Of a stretch of 64,000 bases of DNA, positions 1 to 11,079 are shown in pieces. The notes below the pieces were generated by a model, which was given only the letters and a program-made list of their open reading frames with translations, was not told the DNA's origin and made no database searches. Made by a program: the position numbers and the translations under genes. The DNA comes from Ailurus styani (lineage: Eukaryota; Chordata; Mammalia; Carnivora; Ailuridae): NCBI GenBank assembly GCA_002007465.1, contig LNAC01000375.1:846831-910830 (forward strand), given 5' to 3'. Each line of letters opens with the position of its first letter. Position 1 is the first letter of the stretch.

Positions 1-519
1 TGAAGGCTTAATAGGAGACAACCATTCCCCATTTTCACATAGCTAACAAGTAGTTACGGACCTGAAGGCACCACTAAAGAAACTCTAAAATATTTCATAT
101 GTCAGGAATTTGAATGGACAAATCCCCAAATCATATTTTGTATAAAAGGAGCACGACATTATGCACTAAGAACCTGAATCTGAAATCATTCCAGTGGAAA
201 CAAATTAAATTTGCAGTTAAGTAAAGCAATGCATGAAAGCAAAATATCTCCACCAAATGAAACTCAAGAATGCAGTTTGACATTAATATTCTTTTATGAT
301 TTTTTTTGGAAACTTGGTAATCATTCTAGTAGCTTCTTCATAGTGGCTAAGGAGAGTTTTAAAAATCTCTTTGAATTGTATAAACAAGTTAATGTATAGG
401 TGGGTTTTTGGTGATAAAATAAGGTATACTGGTAAAAACTGCAAAGAAAATAAGGGAAGATTCTAAATTACTGTTTAAACTAATATATATTTTTTGATAG
501 CCTCTAAAATAACACATAA
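1..519. other. unique AT-rich sequence, no gene seen
   Basis: No coding signal, splice-supported exon or recognisable repeat is visible. A 62-codon open frame at 211-399 (+) has no recognisable domain and looks like chance. Confidence 0.5.
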
Positions 520-720
520 GGGCACCTGGGTGGCTCAGTGGGTTAAAGCCACTGCCTTTGGCTCAGGTCATGATCTCAGGGTCCTGGGATCAAGGCCTGT
601 ATAGGGCTCCCTGCTCAGCAGGGAGCCTGCTTCCTCCTCTCTTTCTCTGCCTGCCTCTCTGCCTACTTGTGATCTCTCTCTCTGTGTCAAATAAATAAAT
701 AAAATCTTTAATAAAAAAAA
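520..720 (+). mobile_element. SINEC (tRNA-Lys-derived carnivore SINE), full length
   Basis: It has the tRNA-like head GGGCACCTGGGTGGCTCAGTG, the conserved GGTCATGATCTCAGGGTCC block, a CT-rich middle and the tail AATAAATAAATAAAATCTTT followed by A's. I could not find a convincing target-site duplication directly at its edges. Confidence 0.93.
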
Positions 721-1846
721 CTTAATATATTTTACTGAAATACATTGTATTATATTTGCTTCATCCATGCTTTAATACATTTGGCTGAATCTCTCATTAA
801 AAAAAAAGACAGTGAAAGTAGGTGATGACAAGTTGAACTTTTCTAATAAGTCTTATTGCAATGCAAATTTACATTCCATTGCTGTATATATAAGGAATAA
901 TTTGGACAGATGTTTAACTGACTTTCCCTATTAAAATTCACCATAAACGAACTGTCAAATTCAAATTGCTCTAAGCACAAAAGCCAACAAAGTCAAATTA
1001 AAGTAACTAACAGTAAAAAAAAAAGATTACTGCATCTTCGTAAAGGAAAAAAAATTAAAAATAATTAAATGAAGGGTAGCCTTGTGTGTGGCAAATAAGA
1101 TGAAATAATAACTTGAATTTACCTACCCCAAGTACTTCTTTTAAGAATGTCTTTCTACATGAAGGTAAAGACAGAAAAAGTTGATAATGTTTGGTTTGGC
1201 TTGTGTTTTTTGTTTGTTTTTGTTTGTTTGTTTTTGTTTTTGTTTTCTGAGACGAGTCAGTATTTTCTCTTTACATACAAAAGAGAACACAGGATTTCCC
1301 CCTGAGTCTGCATATTAAGAAAAAACATTTCATTCCATTTCAGGAAGAAATAGCAGGAGAGAAACATTCCAAAGACTCTACTTTTTTCAGGAAGGAGGAA
1401 TGCTTTAGCTGACTACTGAAACTGGGAGAGGGAAATAAATATGAAGACTGCCCTTCAGAGCTCTCTCTTTGGGAATTGCCTGCCTGCTAAGAGGGTACTT
1501 GGGATCTGCTGATGTCAACATCAGTCGGCTGTTCAGTATTACCTGTGACATCATCATGCTCTCAGCTGGAATATACATTAAGAGGTTCATTTGGCCAAAA
1601 ATCCATTCCACCTTCTCCAGATAAGATTCATCAGGAAAAAAAAAAAAAGGTGATTCTGATTTTGAGTCAAGCTCCAAAATGATTCCAACCTTGGGTATTA
1701 AAGAAGGGTGCTATTTTTCATCCTTTTACAATCTACGTATACATCATATCAACACATGATAGCAGTTCCATCAATTAAATCAATTACTTTAATCAATTAA
1801 GTTCTTCTTTACAATTTAAATAAAATATAAAGCATATCTGCTTCTT
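721..1846. other. unique sequence, no gene seen
   Basis: AT-rich and mostly without recognisable features apart from a (GTTT)n tract near 1205-1246. A 90-codon minus-strand frame at 1405-1677 has a low-complexity poly-Phe run from an A-tract and no domain. Confidence 0.5.
1205..1246. repeat. (GTTT)n / (GTTTTT)n simple repeat
   Basis: Irregular tandem GTTT and GTTTTT units are read directly from the sequence. Confidence 0.85.
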
Positions 1847-2045
1847 TTTTTTTTTTTAAATATTTTATTTCTTTATTTGACACAGAGAGAGAGAGAGATC
1901 ACAAGTAGGCAGAGAGGCAGAGAGAGAGGAGGAAGCAGGCTCCCTGCCGAGCAGAGAGCCCGATATGGGCCTCGATCCCAGGACCCTGAGATCATGACCT
2001 GAGCCGAAAGCAGAGGCTTTAACCCACTGAGCCACCCAGGCGCCC
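1847..2045 (-). mobile_element. SINEC, antisense, with clear target-site duplication
   Basis: It reads from a T-tract and ATTTATTT through the reverse of the CT-rich block to GGGTGGC-type head sequence ending ...CCACCCAGGCGCCC. The 15-base target-site duplication GCATATCTGCTTCTT lies on both sides (about 1832-1846 and 2046-2060) without mismatch, which suggests a fairly recent insertion. Confidence 0.96.
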
Positions 2046-2060
2046 GCATATCTGCTTCTT

Positions 2061-2344
2061 CATGGGACTCTTCATTTTCCATCTCAGATTATTCTGTTTC
2101 TGTGATTATTTTATGCACATTACATTGCCTCATGTATTTTGCCTGTTTTTTCTTTGTTTGGTACTTTTAGTTGTTTCACATGGGAGGGTAAGTCTGGTAA
2201 TGTTAATCTATCTTGGCCAGGAGGGGAAGCACTTGCTTTTCCATTTGTACTGTCTCTATATATACATCTATATTTATTCTCAAAAAAGCCATCAAAAACA
2301 TTCAATTATATTTTCCAAGTAGTCTAGCATATTAGATAACTAAC
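2061..2344. other. no gene seen; boundary before antisense L1
   Basis: Several overlapping short frames occur on both strands here with no shared domain. Nothing recognisable was found. Confidence 0.4.
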
Positions 2345-3538
2345 AAAAATTTCCCCACTATCAACATCCCCACCAAAGATGTGGATTTGTTAAAATTGAT
2401 GAACCTATTCTGAAACATCATAATCATCCAAAGTCCACAGTTTACATTAGGGTTCATTCTTCATTTTGACTATTCCTTAAGTTTGGATGAATGTATAATA
2501 ATATGAATCCATCATTACACTACCATAGAGAGTATTTTCACTGTCTTAAAAATCTCCCATCCTCCATCTATTGATCAATCCTTATACCCCACTCCTGAAA
2601 ATCATTGACCTTTTTAGTGTTTCCAAAGTTTTACCTTTTCCAGAATGTCATGTCATATGTTGGAATCAGATAGTAGGTAGCCTTTTCAGATTGGTTTCTT
2701 TCACTTAATTATATGCATTTAAAGTTCTTCTATGTATTTTCATGGCATGATGGTTCATCTCTATTTAGCACTAAATAATACTCCATTGTCTGGATGTGCC
2801 AGTTAATTGATCCATTCATCTAATGAAGACCATCTAAGTTGCTTGAAAGTTTTAGCAATTATGAATGAAGTTGCTATAAACATCTGTGTCTAGGTTTTTG
2901 TGTGGACACAAATTTTCAACTCCGTGGCATAAAGATCAAGGATCATAATTGCTGGATCATATGTTAAGAGTAAGTTTAGTTTTACAAGAAACCACCAAAC
3001 TGTCTTCCAAACTGGCAATGAATGAGAGATCCTGTTGCTCCACATGTCCACCAACGTTTGGTATTGTAAGTGTTCTGGAAGTTGGCCATTCTAGTAGGGA
3101 TGTAGTAGTTTTAATTTGCATTTCTCTGATGCCATATGATGCAAGCACCTTTTCATATTCTTATTTACCAGTTGTATATCTTCTTTGGTGAGGTCTTTTG
3201 TTATGGTCTTTGACCCATTTTATAAGTGGCTTCTTCATTTCCTTATTGTTGAATTACAAAAGTTTTTTTGTTTATTTTTGATAATAGTCTTTTATTAGAC
3301 ATTATCTTTTGCCAAGAATTTCTCCCAGTCTGTGGCTCGTTTTCTCATTCTCTTGACATTGTCTTTAGCAAAACAGAAGGGTTTTTTTGTTTGTTTGTTT
3401 GTTTTTTAAATTAATGAAATCCAGCTTATCAGCTACTTCTTTCACGGATTGCAACTTTGGTGTTCATCTAAAAAGTCATCACCATACCCAAGAACCTAGG
3501 ATTTCTCTAATGTTACCCTCAAGAAGTTTTATAGTTTT

Positions 3539-3720
3539 GGGGCACCTGAGTGGCTCAGTTGGTTAAGTGTCTGCCTTGGGCTCAAGTCATGATCCCAGGG
3601 TCCTGGGATCGAGTCCCCCATCAGGCTCCCAGGTCAGTGGGAAGCCTACTTCTCCTGCTTCTTGTCCCCTAGTCATGCTATCGCTCTCTCAAATAAATAA
3701 ACAAAATCTTAAAAAAAAAA
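3539..3720 (+). mobile_element. SINEC inserted into the antisense L1
   Basis: The head GGCACCTGAGTGGCTCAGTTGG, the GGGTCCTGGGATCGAG block and the A-rich tail are visible. The 13-base duplication AGTTTTATAGTTT flanks it (about 3525-3537 and 3720-3732). The variant head (AGTTGGTTAAGTGTCTG) differs from most copies in the window, so it is probably an older subfamily. Confidence 0.94.
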
Positions 3721-4122
3721 GTTTTATAGTTTCATGTTTTACATGTACATCTACTTTGGGTTAATTTTTCTAAAGGGTATAAGGTCTGTGACTAGATTCA
3801 TTATTTTTTGCATGTGATGTCCAGCTTGTCCAGTAACATTCATTTTAAGAGACTTTCTTTGCTTCACTATATGACCTTTCTTCTTTATTAAATATCAATT
3901 AACTATATTTACATAGGTCTACCTTTGGCCTCTCTGTTCTGTTCCATTAACCTATTTGTCTATTTTTTTTGCCAGTACCACACTATCTACTGACTACTAT
4001 AACTTTATAGTAAGACTTTGGTCAATACTGTCCGTCCTTTAACTCTGTCCACCTTAAATACAGGTTTGGCTATTTGGGGTATTTTTTCTCTCCATATACG
4101 CTTTAGAGTCTTTACTGAAATT

Positions 4123-4346
4123 CACAAAAATAGCTTGCTAGAATTTTAATTGGAATTGCACTCAATAAATTTGAGAACTGGGCGCCTGGGTGGCTCAGTG
4201 GGTTAAAGCCTCTGTTTTCGGCTCAGGTCATGANCCACAAAAATAGCTTGCTAGAATTTTAATTGGAATTGCACTCAATAAATTTGAGAACTGGGCACCT
4301 GGGTGGCTCAGTGGGTTAAAGCCTCTGTTTTCGGCTCAGGTCATGA
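4123..4346. other. single-N join with ~111-base flanking duplication
   Basis: Bases 4123-4233 and about 4236-4346 are nearly identical (one visible G/A difference in the SINE head), separated by one N at 4234. The copies share both L1 flank and SINE head, which a second independent insertion would not produce. Confidence 0.88.
4181..4233 (+). repeat. partial SINEC head, probably a duplicated assembly end
   Basis: The first 53 bases of a SINE end abruptly at an N (4234). After the N, the flanking L1 sequence and the same SINE head start again. This is best explained as the same SINE represented twice. Confidence 0.8.
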
Positions 4347-4481
4347 TCTCAGGGTCCTGGGATCGAGGCCCGCATAGGGCTCCCTGCTCAGCGGGGAGCC
4401 TGCTTCCCCCTCTCTCTCTCTGCCTGCCTCTCTGCCTCTTTGTGATCTCTCTCCCTCTGTGAAATAAATAAATAAAATCTT

Positions 4482-4517
<36 letters not shown>
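4293..4517 (+). mobile_element. SINEC, full length, with expanded (AAAT)n tail
   Basis: The full consensus from GGGCACCTGGGTGGCTCAGTG to AAATAAATAAATAAAATCTTTT is followed by about ten AAAT units (to ~4519). The duplication AATAAATTTGAGAACT flanks the element and joins the antisense L1 on both sides. Confidence 0.94.
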
Positions 4518-4669
4518 ATTTGAGAACTGACATCTTCACAATTTTGAATCTTCCTGTCCATGAATATGGAGTATCTCCCTTTTTAGTTCTTTATTGACTT
4601 TATTCATCATAATTCATAATTTTGCAGTTTTCTGTATATGTATTTTCTGTGTTGTTTTTATATGTTATA

Positions 4670-4742
4670 TGTTTATAAACATATATATTTATATATAGTT
4701 TATATATGTTTGTTTATATATATATATATTTAATATATAGTT
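4670..4742. repeat. AT-rich (TA)n/(TTTATA)n simple repeat
   Basis: Irregular tandem TATATATTTATATA units are read directly; they lie inside the antisense L1. Confidence 0.75.
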
Positions 4743-5462
4743 AGATTTATACCCAAGCTTTTCATTTTTAAGGGTTGCTAATGTAGATGGTATTGTGTTT
4801 TTAAATTCAAATTGCACTTGTTCACTGCTGGTATATAGGAAAGCAACTGATTTTGCATATTAACATTTATCCTGCACCCTAGCCATAATCACTTAATAGT
4901 TTCAGAGGTTTTTTGTTGGTTCTTTTGGATTTTTTGCATAGACAATCTTGTCATCTTATGCCACGTCAACAAAAAGTTTTATTTTTTCCTTCCCAATCTG
5001 TATACTTTTAATTTCCTTTTCTTGTCTTATTGGCTTAGCTTAAACTTCTAATTATATGTATACAAGGTTGCAAAAGAGTGGTGAGAGAGGACATCTTACC
5101 TCCCCTCTGATATTAATGGGAAAGCTTTACGTTTCTGAAACATTAAGTATGGTGTTAGCTATAGGTATCGTGTATATATTCTTTATCAAGTAGAAGTATT
5201 CTCCCATCTTATTTTACTAAAAATTATTATCATGAGTGGGTGTTGGATTTGATTAAATGTTTCTTCTGCATCTATAGATATGATCATGTGTTTTTCTTTT
5301 TTAGACACTTGATGTGATGGACTATGTTAATTTATTATTAAATGCTGAAACATTTGCTAACTTAGATAAATCCCACTTCATCATGGTGTATAATTCTTTT
5401 TATAACATTGTTGGACCTAATATATTTTGTTGAGGATGTTGTATCCATATTCATGAGAGATA

Positions 5463-5634
5463 TAGATCTGTAGTTCTTTTCTTATAATGTCTTTGTTTAG
5501 TTTTGGTATTAGGGTAATGCTGCCCTCATAGAATACATTGGAAACTATNCAGATCTGTAGTTCTTTTCTTATGTCTTTGTTTAGTTTTGGTATTAGGGTA
5601 ATGCTGCCCTCATAGAATACATTGGAAACTATTC
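5463..5634. other. single-N join with ~85-base flanking duplication
   Basis: About 5464-5548 and 5551-5632 repeat the same L1 ORF2 antisense segment, with one three-base difference, around an N at 5549. The duplicated peptide block (SNVFYEGSITLIPKLNKD) therefore appears twice in the minus-strand frame. Confidence 0.88.
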
Positions 5635-6275
5635 CCTCAGCTTCTAATTCTCTGAAAGAGATTGATATAATTTCTTCCTTGAATGTTTGGAGGAATCCAC
5701 CAGTGAACCCACCTGGGTCTGGTGCTTGTTTGGAAGACTCAATTTCTTTAATAGATATAGGCCTATACAAATCATCTCTGTCTTACTAGTCTTTGGTAGA
5801 TTATGTCTTTCAAGGAATTTGTCCTTTTCATATAGTTTATCAAAGTTATGGGCATAGAATTGTTCATTGAATCCCTTTATTATTATTTTAATATATATGG
5901 CATGTCTCTTTAAATAAAAGATTATTATACTGATAATAACTTGTGCCCTCTATCTTTTTTTGTCCATAGCTCTGTCAGAGGCTTATTCATTCTACAATTC
6001 CTTTTTCTCTCCTTTCTTAACATATCCATTATACTTTTTATAATAACTTTTTTAGGTGTTGCTAATTCAAGTCCAGTTTCAAATACACTATATATACCAC
6101 TTGATGAGTAGTCTGAGTTTCTAATAATAATAAAATAATCCTAATTTCTCCCTCCCGTGCCTTATTTTACTGCTGTCATTCAATTTACTTACAATAAACA
6201 CACATAAGTATATATATAAATTAAATATACATATTATATGCTTATATTTATATTTATTACATATATTTACACATT

Positions 6276-6506
6276 AAACACATATATTTCTTATATATAT
6301 AACATATATAATCAAATACACCATTGGCATTATTATTTTGAACTGTTGTTACATCAATTAAGGAGAAGAAAAAGAACAGTTTTTATTTTANAAACACATA
6401 TATTTCTTATATATATAACATATATAATCAAATACACCATTGGCATTATTATTTTGAACTGTTGTTACATCAATTAAGGAGAAGAAACCGAACAGTTTTT
6501 ATTTTA
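6276..6506. other. single-N join with ~115-base flanking duplication
   Basis: Bases 6276-6390 and 6392-6506 are near-identical (a difference of a few bases near AGGAGAAGAA) around an N at 6391. The apparent 79-codon plus-strand frame across it is an artefact of this repeat. Confidence 0.88.
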
Positions 6507-7370
6507 CCTTCACTTATTTTTTGGTGATCTTCCCTTCCTTGTGAGGACTCAAGTTTATAACACATATCATTTTCTTTCTCTCCAAAGAATTTTTAACATT
6601 TCTTGTAAGGCAGATCTACTCACAACAAATTTCAGTTTTTGTTTATCTGAGTAAGTCATTATTTTTTCTCCATTTTTAAAGAATAATTTATCAGCGTGCT
6701 GAATTCTATGTTCTTATTGCCTTTTCTTAACAATATGTATTTCACTCCACTCTTTTCCTGTTTGCATGGTCTGAAAAGGAGTCAGATGAAAGTCCTATAT
6801 TTGTTTCTCTATAGTTAAGGCGTTTTTTTTCTCTGACTTGTTCAGAATTTTTTATCTTTGATTTTCTATAGATTAAAAATTATATACCTAGGTTACTTTT
6901 CTTTTCCCATTCCTTCCTTCCTTCCTTCCTTCTTTCCTTCCTTCCTTTTCTTTCTCCCTTTCTTCCTTTCTCCCTCCTTCCCTTCCTTTCTTTTTTCTTT
7001 CTTTCTCTCTCTCTCTTTCTCGCTTTCTTTCTGTCTTTCATTGTCATTTATATTACCAGTGTTCTATGGATCTGTGGTTTGGTGTCTGAAATCAATTTGG
7101 GAAAATTCTCATTGTTTTAAATGTTTTTTTCTGTTCCTTTCTCTCTTCCTGTATTCCCCTTACAGGGATGTCACAACTTTTACTGTTATCACTCAGAGCT
7201 GGGATATTCTGTGTTTTATTTTGTTTTTGTTTGTTTGTTTCTTTGTTTATTTTAGTCTTTTCTCTTTGTTTTTGGGTTTTAAGGATTCTATTGATATATA
7301 CTGAAGTTTACAGATTCTTTTCTCAGCTTTGTCCAGTCTAATAATAAACTTGTCAAAGGCATGTTTCATT
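6500..7370 (-). mobile_element. L1M-like 5' region, antisense, heavily decayed
   Basis: Phrases typical of antisense old-L1 5' sequence occur, for example TTCTTATTGCC...GTATTTCACTCCAC near 6720-6755 and TTTGTCCAGTCTAATAATAAACTTG near 7330-7352. It is probably the 5' continuation of the antisense element at 2345-5995. It also contains a long polypyrimidine tract. The assignment is by resemblance only. Confidence 0.5.
6910..7040. repeat. polypyrimidine (CCTT)n/(CTTT)n/(CT)n tract
   Basis: About 130 bases are almost purely C and T on the plus strand (TTCCTTCC, CTTTCTTT and CTCTCTCT units). It translates into a meaningless Phe/Ser/Leu-rich frame, which explains the 148-codon open frame at 6858-7304. 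Confidence 0.93.
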
Positions 7371-7463
7371 TCTGCTACATGGGAGGGAATCAATGGAAAG
7401 ATGAAATAATCTCTATAGTGCACACCACATAACCTTGGTATACAAAAATTTCACCTTGTCACC

Positions 7464-7851
7464 TGTATTGATTTGGTAGGACTGCCCCAACAAAATATCC
7501 TAAGTTGGTGGCTTAAAAAAAAGAATTTATTTTCTCACAGTTCTGGAAGCTGAAAGTCCAAGACCAAGGTGCCAACATGGTTGATTTCTCCTGAGGCTGT
7601 TCTCCTTCACTTGCAGATGGTTTCCCTCTTGTTGTCTCTTTTCATGGCTATCCAAAGAGACCTGATGTCTCTCTCTGTGTCCTAATCATCTCCTTTAAGG
7701 ATGTCAGACAGATTGAATTAGACCTCACCCTTATATCCTCATTTTAACTCAAGTTATCTCAATAATAGATCTGTCTTCAAATATAGTTTCTGAGGTCCTA
7801 GAAGTTGGCTTTCACATTGACTTTTGGAAGGACACAATCCAATCCATAACA
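7464..7851 (-). mobile_element. MaLR LTR (MLT1-type), antisense
   Basis: It begins TGTATTGATTTGGTAGGACTGCC and continues through AAAGAATTTATTTTCTCACAG and TTCTGGAAGCTGAAAGTCC, which is the reverse of the well-known MLT1 3' end (CCTCCAGAACTGTGAG...GCCACCCAG...). It ends near CAATCCATAACA. The closest sub-type and the duplication are uncertain. Confidence 0.82.
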
Positions 7852-7859
7852 TCATCTAA

Positions 7860-8540
7860 ATTTTTAAATGCTTTTTTATTATTGCTCCCCAAAGTAACCA
7901 ATGCCTCAAATTCCTTAAAATCTACTGTTCTACAATTTAAACAAATGTTAACATCTCTTTATAGGTGTGTTTCTCCATTGTGCTTTTCATTTATCATTTA
8001 CTCTTCCATCTTTTATATCTTCCAAAATTCATTAAAATTTGTCTTCCACTATTGTTTATTCTCCTTTTATATTAGTTCTAGTATATTTCTACCACTTTAT
8101 TACCCCTTAGGAGCTTAGAAATGATATGTATTAAAGAGATATTCAAGCTACATATTTTATCAGAAATTAAACAAATATTTTTTACCTGAACTGGTTATTG
8201 GTAAGATCACTAAAATAAACAAAAATATTTTAATGTTTTCTTCTAAACTGGTCTCTTTCAAAATATGTAAAAAGGTCTTCACCCAGAGAGTATAATTAGA
8301 ATTTGTCATCCTGAGTAGTCATGTTGGACCTGGGGTGAGCCTCTTGGCTTCCTAATAGCATAAGTAAGTTGGAGCTGAGAGCTGCCAATGAGCTGAATAT
8401 GATCAGCACTGATTCTTTCAGTGCCAATGGCCATGTGTATATGATGATTAAAGAAATCCATTTAAGTCTCTTATGGATAGAAGCCTGGTTCCACTAATTA
8501 TTGTAATAACTGAGGCATTTGAAAAAATGTTAATTTAAAT
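7860..8540. other. no gene seen
   Basis: AT-rich; a 78-codon plus-strand frame at 7882-8118 is Phe/Ser/Ile-rich and without domain. Part of this may be decayed repeat that I could not assign. Confidence 0.4.
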
Positions 8541-11075
8541 ACAGTGTGGGAGTTCCACTTGTACCATGACAGTGTAAGGAGTTCCATGAATCTGCTCCCT
8601 AATGAAACTGGGGAGAATAATAGAAGAGCAAGATTTAAATTCTTTGGCAATGGCCTGGAGGGCATAAAGAAAATTTTTTTAAAAATCCCACTTATTCAAG
8701 AAAATATACTAATAGTCAGTAAGAATCGTAAGTCTATTGTACCTTAACTAAAACTCATGCCATCCTTCCTCCTCCTACCTCAGTGAGGTTGAAACTCTAC
8801 TTCATACTGGTATAGTCAGTAAGACAGGGTTCCCTCTCCCCCAGGCTCCCAGAAGGAGGATTATCTATGGAGGGGCAGGACATCATCATTTTGCATTTTG
8901 CCTTCAGCTACCTACTGGTGAGGCTAGGTTCTTGGGAATAAAACCAAGAGGCAGGGACTCCATAATTCTTACCAATCCCTATTTGTACAACAGTAATTCT
9001 CTATAATGTAGGAAGCCACTGAGAATATCAGTGTCCTGATTATCCTTGGTCTGGTGAATCGTGTGGGAATTCCATGTTAAGACAGGCAAACTAAGGAGAC
9101 CTAGCCCTGCTTTCCCCTATCCACTGAATATTCAGCACCTAAAGTAGGGGTGTCAGAGAGAAGGATATCATTTTTCCTACCCCCAGCAACAATGGTATGG
9201 CTCAGAGATTTTGCCTGGGAGGAGAGCAGCCATAGAATAAAAAACTGTAATGCCTCTCCAAAAGAACTGCCTTCATTTGGCACACAGTATGCAGAAGTTC
9301 ATGCCTAAGAGCACTCTCTAAAACTATGGAAGTTATAATAAAAAGTAATTGATAGGAATTGATGGATTTATTAGAGATATAGGCTAAGATATAGGCCTGA
9401 TAGTTTTTCAGAGAGTAATTCGGAAAAGACATAGCTGAAAAGAGCTCTTCTGAAATCAGAACAAATCTCAAATACCAACCAGTTTCCTTATAAACCCTTC
9501 CCTTGTAAAGAGACCGAATTTGACTGGAGTAGTCTGTGAAGAAATGTATACCATAGGATATTGTTGAAAACAATAAAACAATTAGCTGGTCAAAGAAAGA
9601 TAGCCAGAGTTCTGCCAAAACCACTATTTTGGTTATGAGCATACCCAAAGGTGCATCTCTTAGGATCAACATCAGAGGCTTCACACTCAGGGTGGGGGAA
9701 GATGGAATAAATCTCACCAGAATAATCTAGTCAGTCACTAAACAAGTAAATAAGCAAATAACAATTGCAAACCCCAGATTAGGGAAAGGAACAGTACATA
9801 AAGTTGCTGTATTATATAAAATGTCCAGTTTCCAACAAAAACAACAAAATGACATATGCAAAGAAGCAAAAAAAGTATGATACATACACCAAAGAAAATA
9901 GCATGCAACAGAAATCATAAGAGTCATTCGATGTTGATCTTAACAGAAATGTTTTAAAGAAGGAAGTATAAATATGCTCAGAGAACTAAAGCAAAACATT
10001 CTTAAAGAGGTAAAGAAAGGTATAATAACAGTGTTGAATCAAACATAATATCAACAAAGAGGCACAAATCATATGTCAAGAGAGTAAAATGAAAATACAG
10101 TAACACAAAAAATTTATCCAGAGTAGCTTAACAGTAGATTTTAACTGATGGAAGAATTAATACACTTGATGATAGGTAGATGAAGACTGCAATTTAAAGA
10201 ACAGAGAGATAAAAGAATGAAGAAAAATAAACATAAATTTAAAAAATTCATGACACCATTAAGCACACGAACATACATATGGAATATCAAAAAGAGGAGT
10301 GAAAGCAGCAGAAAAATATTTAAAGAAATAATGGCTGAAAACTTCCTAAATCTATTGAAAAACATTGACTTACACATCCAGGAACTTCAACAAACTCCAA
10401 GTAGGACAAATACAGATACCTGTAAGAAGAAACATCATAGTAAAAATGCTAAAAGACAAAGAGAAAATCTTAAAAGTAGCAAGATTCACTTATAAGTGTG
10501 TACTCCTAATATTAACAGCAGATTTCTTACTAGAAACATTGGAAGATAAAAAGCAGTGGAATAAGATAGTCAAAGTGCCCAAATAAAAAATTAAAAACTA
10601 ATCAAATAGAATTATATATCGAGAAAAGCTCTCAAAAATGAGAGACAAAATAAGGATATCCCCAAATAGACAAAAACTAATATAATTTTTTGCTAGCATA
10701 TCTGCTTCATAAGAACTATTAAAGGATGCTCTTCAGGCTAAAGAAAGTGACCCCAGACAATAATATGAACTCACATGAAAAAGCAAAGAGTAATAATAAA
10801 AGCAATTATATAATCATAAAAAATGGTGTTATAAAGGAGTTTTTTTAAATTTCTCTTGTAACTGGATTAGTAATTGAATAAAACTATATGTATATATTTT
10901 GGGGGCTACAATATACAGAAACAATGTATTTGCTAATAACAGCACAAAGGAAATGGGTGGGAAAATGTTGCATTGCACTTACTGTATTTTATGTGGAAAA
11001 GAAACAAGAAATATGCATAAATATCAGCTTGAATATCTTGGACTGCCTGGGGAATTATAAACAGATTTTTAGAGA
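8540..11075 (+). mobile_element. old L1 (L1M-like), sense: 5' UTR and ORF1 remnant
   Basis: The best-preserved part (about 10200-10760) reads as L1 ORF1 and its downstream spacer: GAATGAAGAAAAATAAAC, AGAAATAATGGCTGAAAACTTCC, CACATCCAGGAACTTCAAC, AACTCCAAGTAGGACAAATAC and AACAGCAGATTTCTTACTAG follow the known order. The frame is broken into 92- and 73-codon pieces. The 5' limit (8540-9700) is less certain. The 171-codon minus-strand frame at 9202-9717 is antisense of this element. Confidence 0.75.
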
Positions 11076-11079
11076 ATAG

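Larger units (their letters stand above)
2345..5995 (-). mobile_element. decayed L1 (L1M-like), antisense: 3' UTR through ORF2 reverse-transcriptase region
   Basis: Read on the minus strand, this runs from L1 ORF2 reverse-transcriptase sequence (about 5417-5770, with motifs such as SITLIPK and ILNKI) through the ORF2 C-terminus to the 3' UTR. On the plus strand the characteristic antisense phrases are visible, for example around 2680-2830 and 3000-3060 (AATGAATGAGAGATCCTG... CATGTCCACCAACGTTTGG). Stops, frameshifts and SINE insertions at 3539 and 4293 break it. Single-N joins at 4234 and 5549 duplicate local sequence. The element is old and cannot encode a protein. Confidence 0.88.

Noticed and set aside
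520..600. tRNA gene at the head of SINE copies
   Set aside because: The head derives from a tRNA but the cloverleaf is degenerate and is followed by the SINE body; these are retroposons and not tRNA genes.
4123..4346. two SINEs inserted in tandem at 4.2 kb
   Set aside because: The first copy ends at an N and the same L1 flank repeats after it, so this is one SINE shown twice.
4482..4519. CRISPR-like or other regular array in tandem repeats
   Set aside because: The regular repeats in the window are simple microsatellites in SINE tails or L1; there are no spacers, and the DNA is mammalian.
6858..7304. 148-codon plus-strand frame with Phe/Ser/Leu repeats
   Set aside because: It is the translation of the polypyrimidine tract and antisense L1; composition, not a protein.
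9202..9717. 171-codon minus-strand open frame
   Set aside because: It runs antisense to the old sense L1 5' region, shows no domain and is not conserved in any pattern I know.
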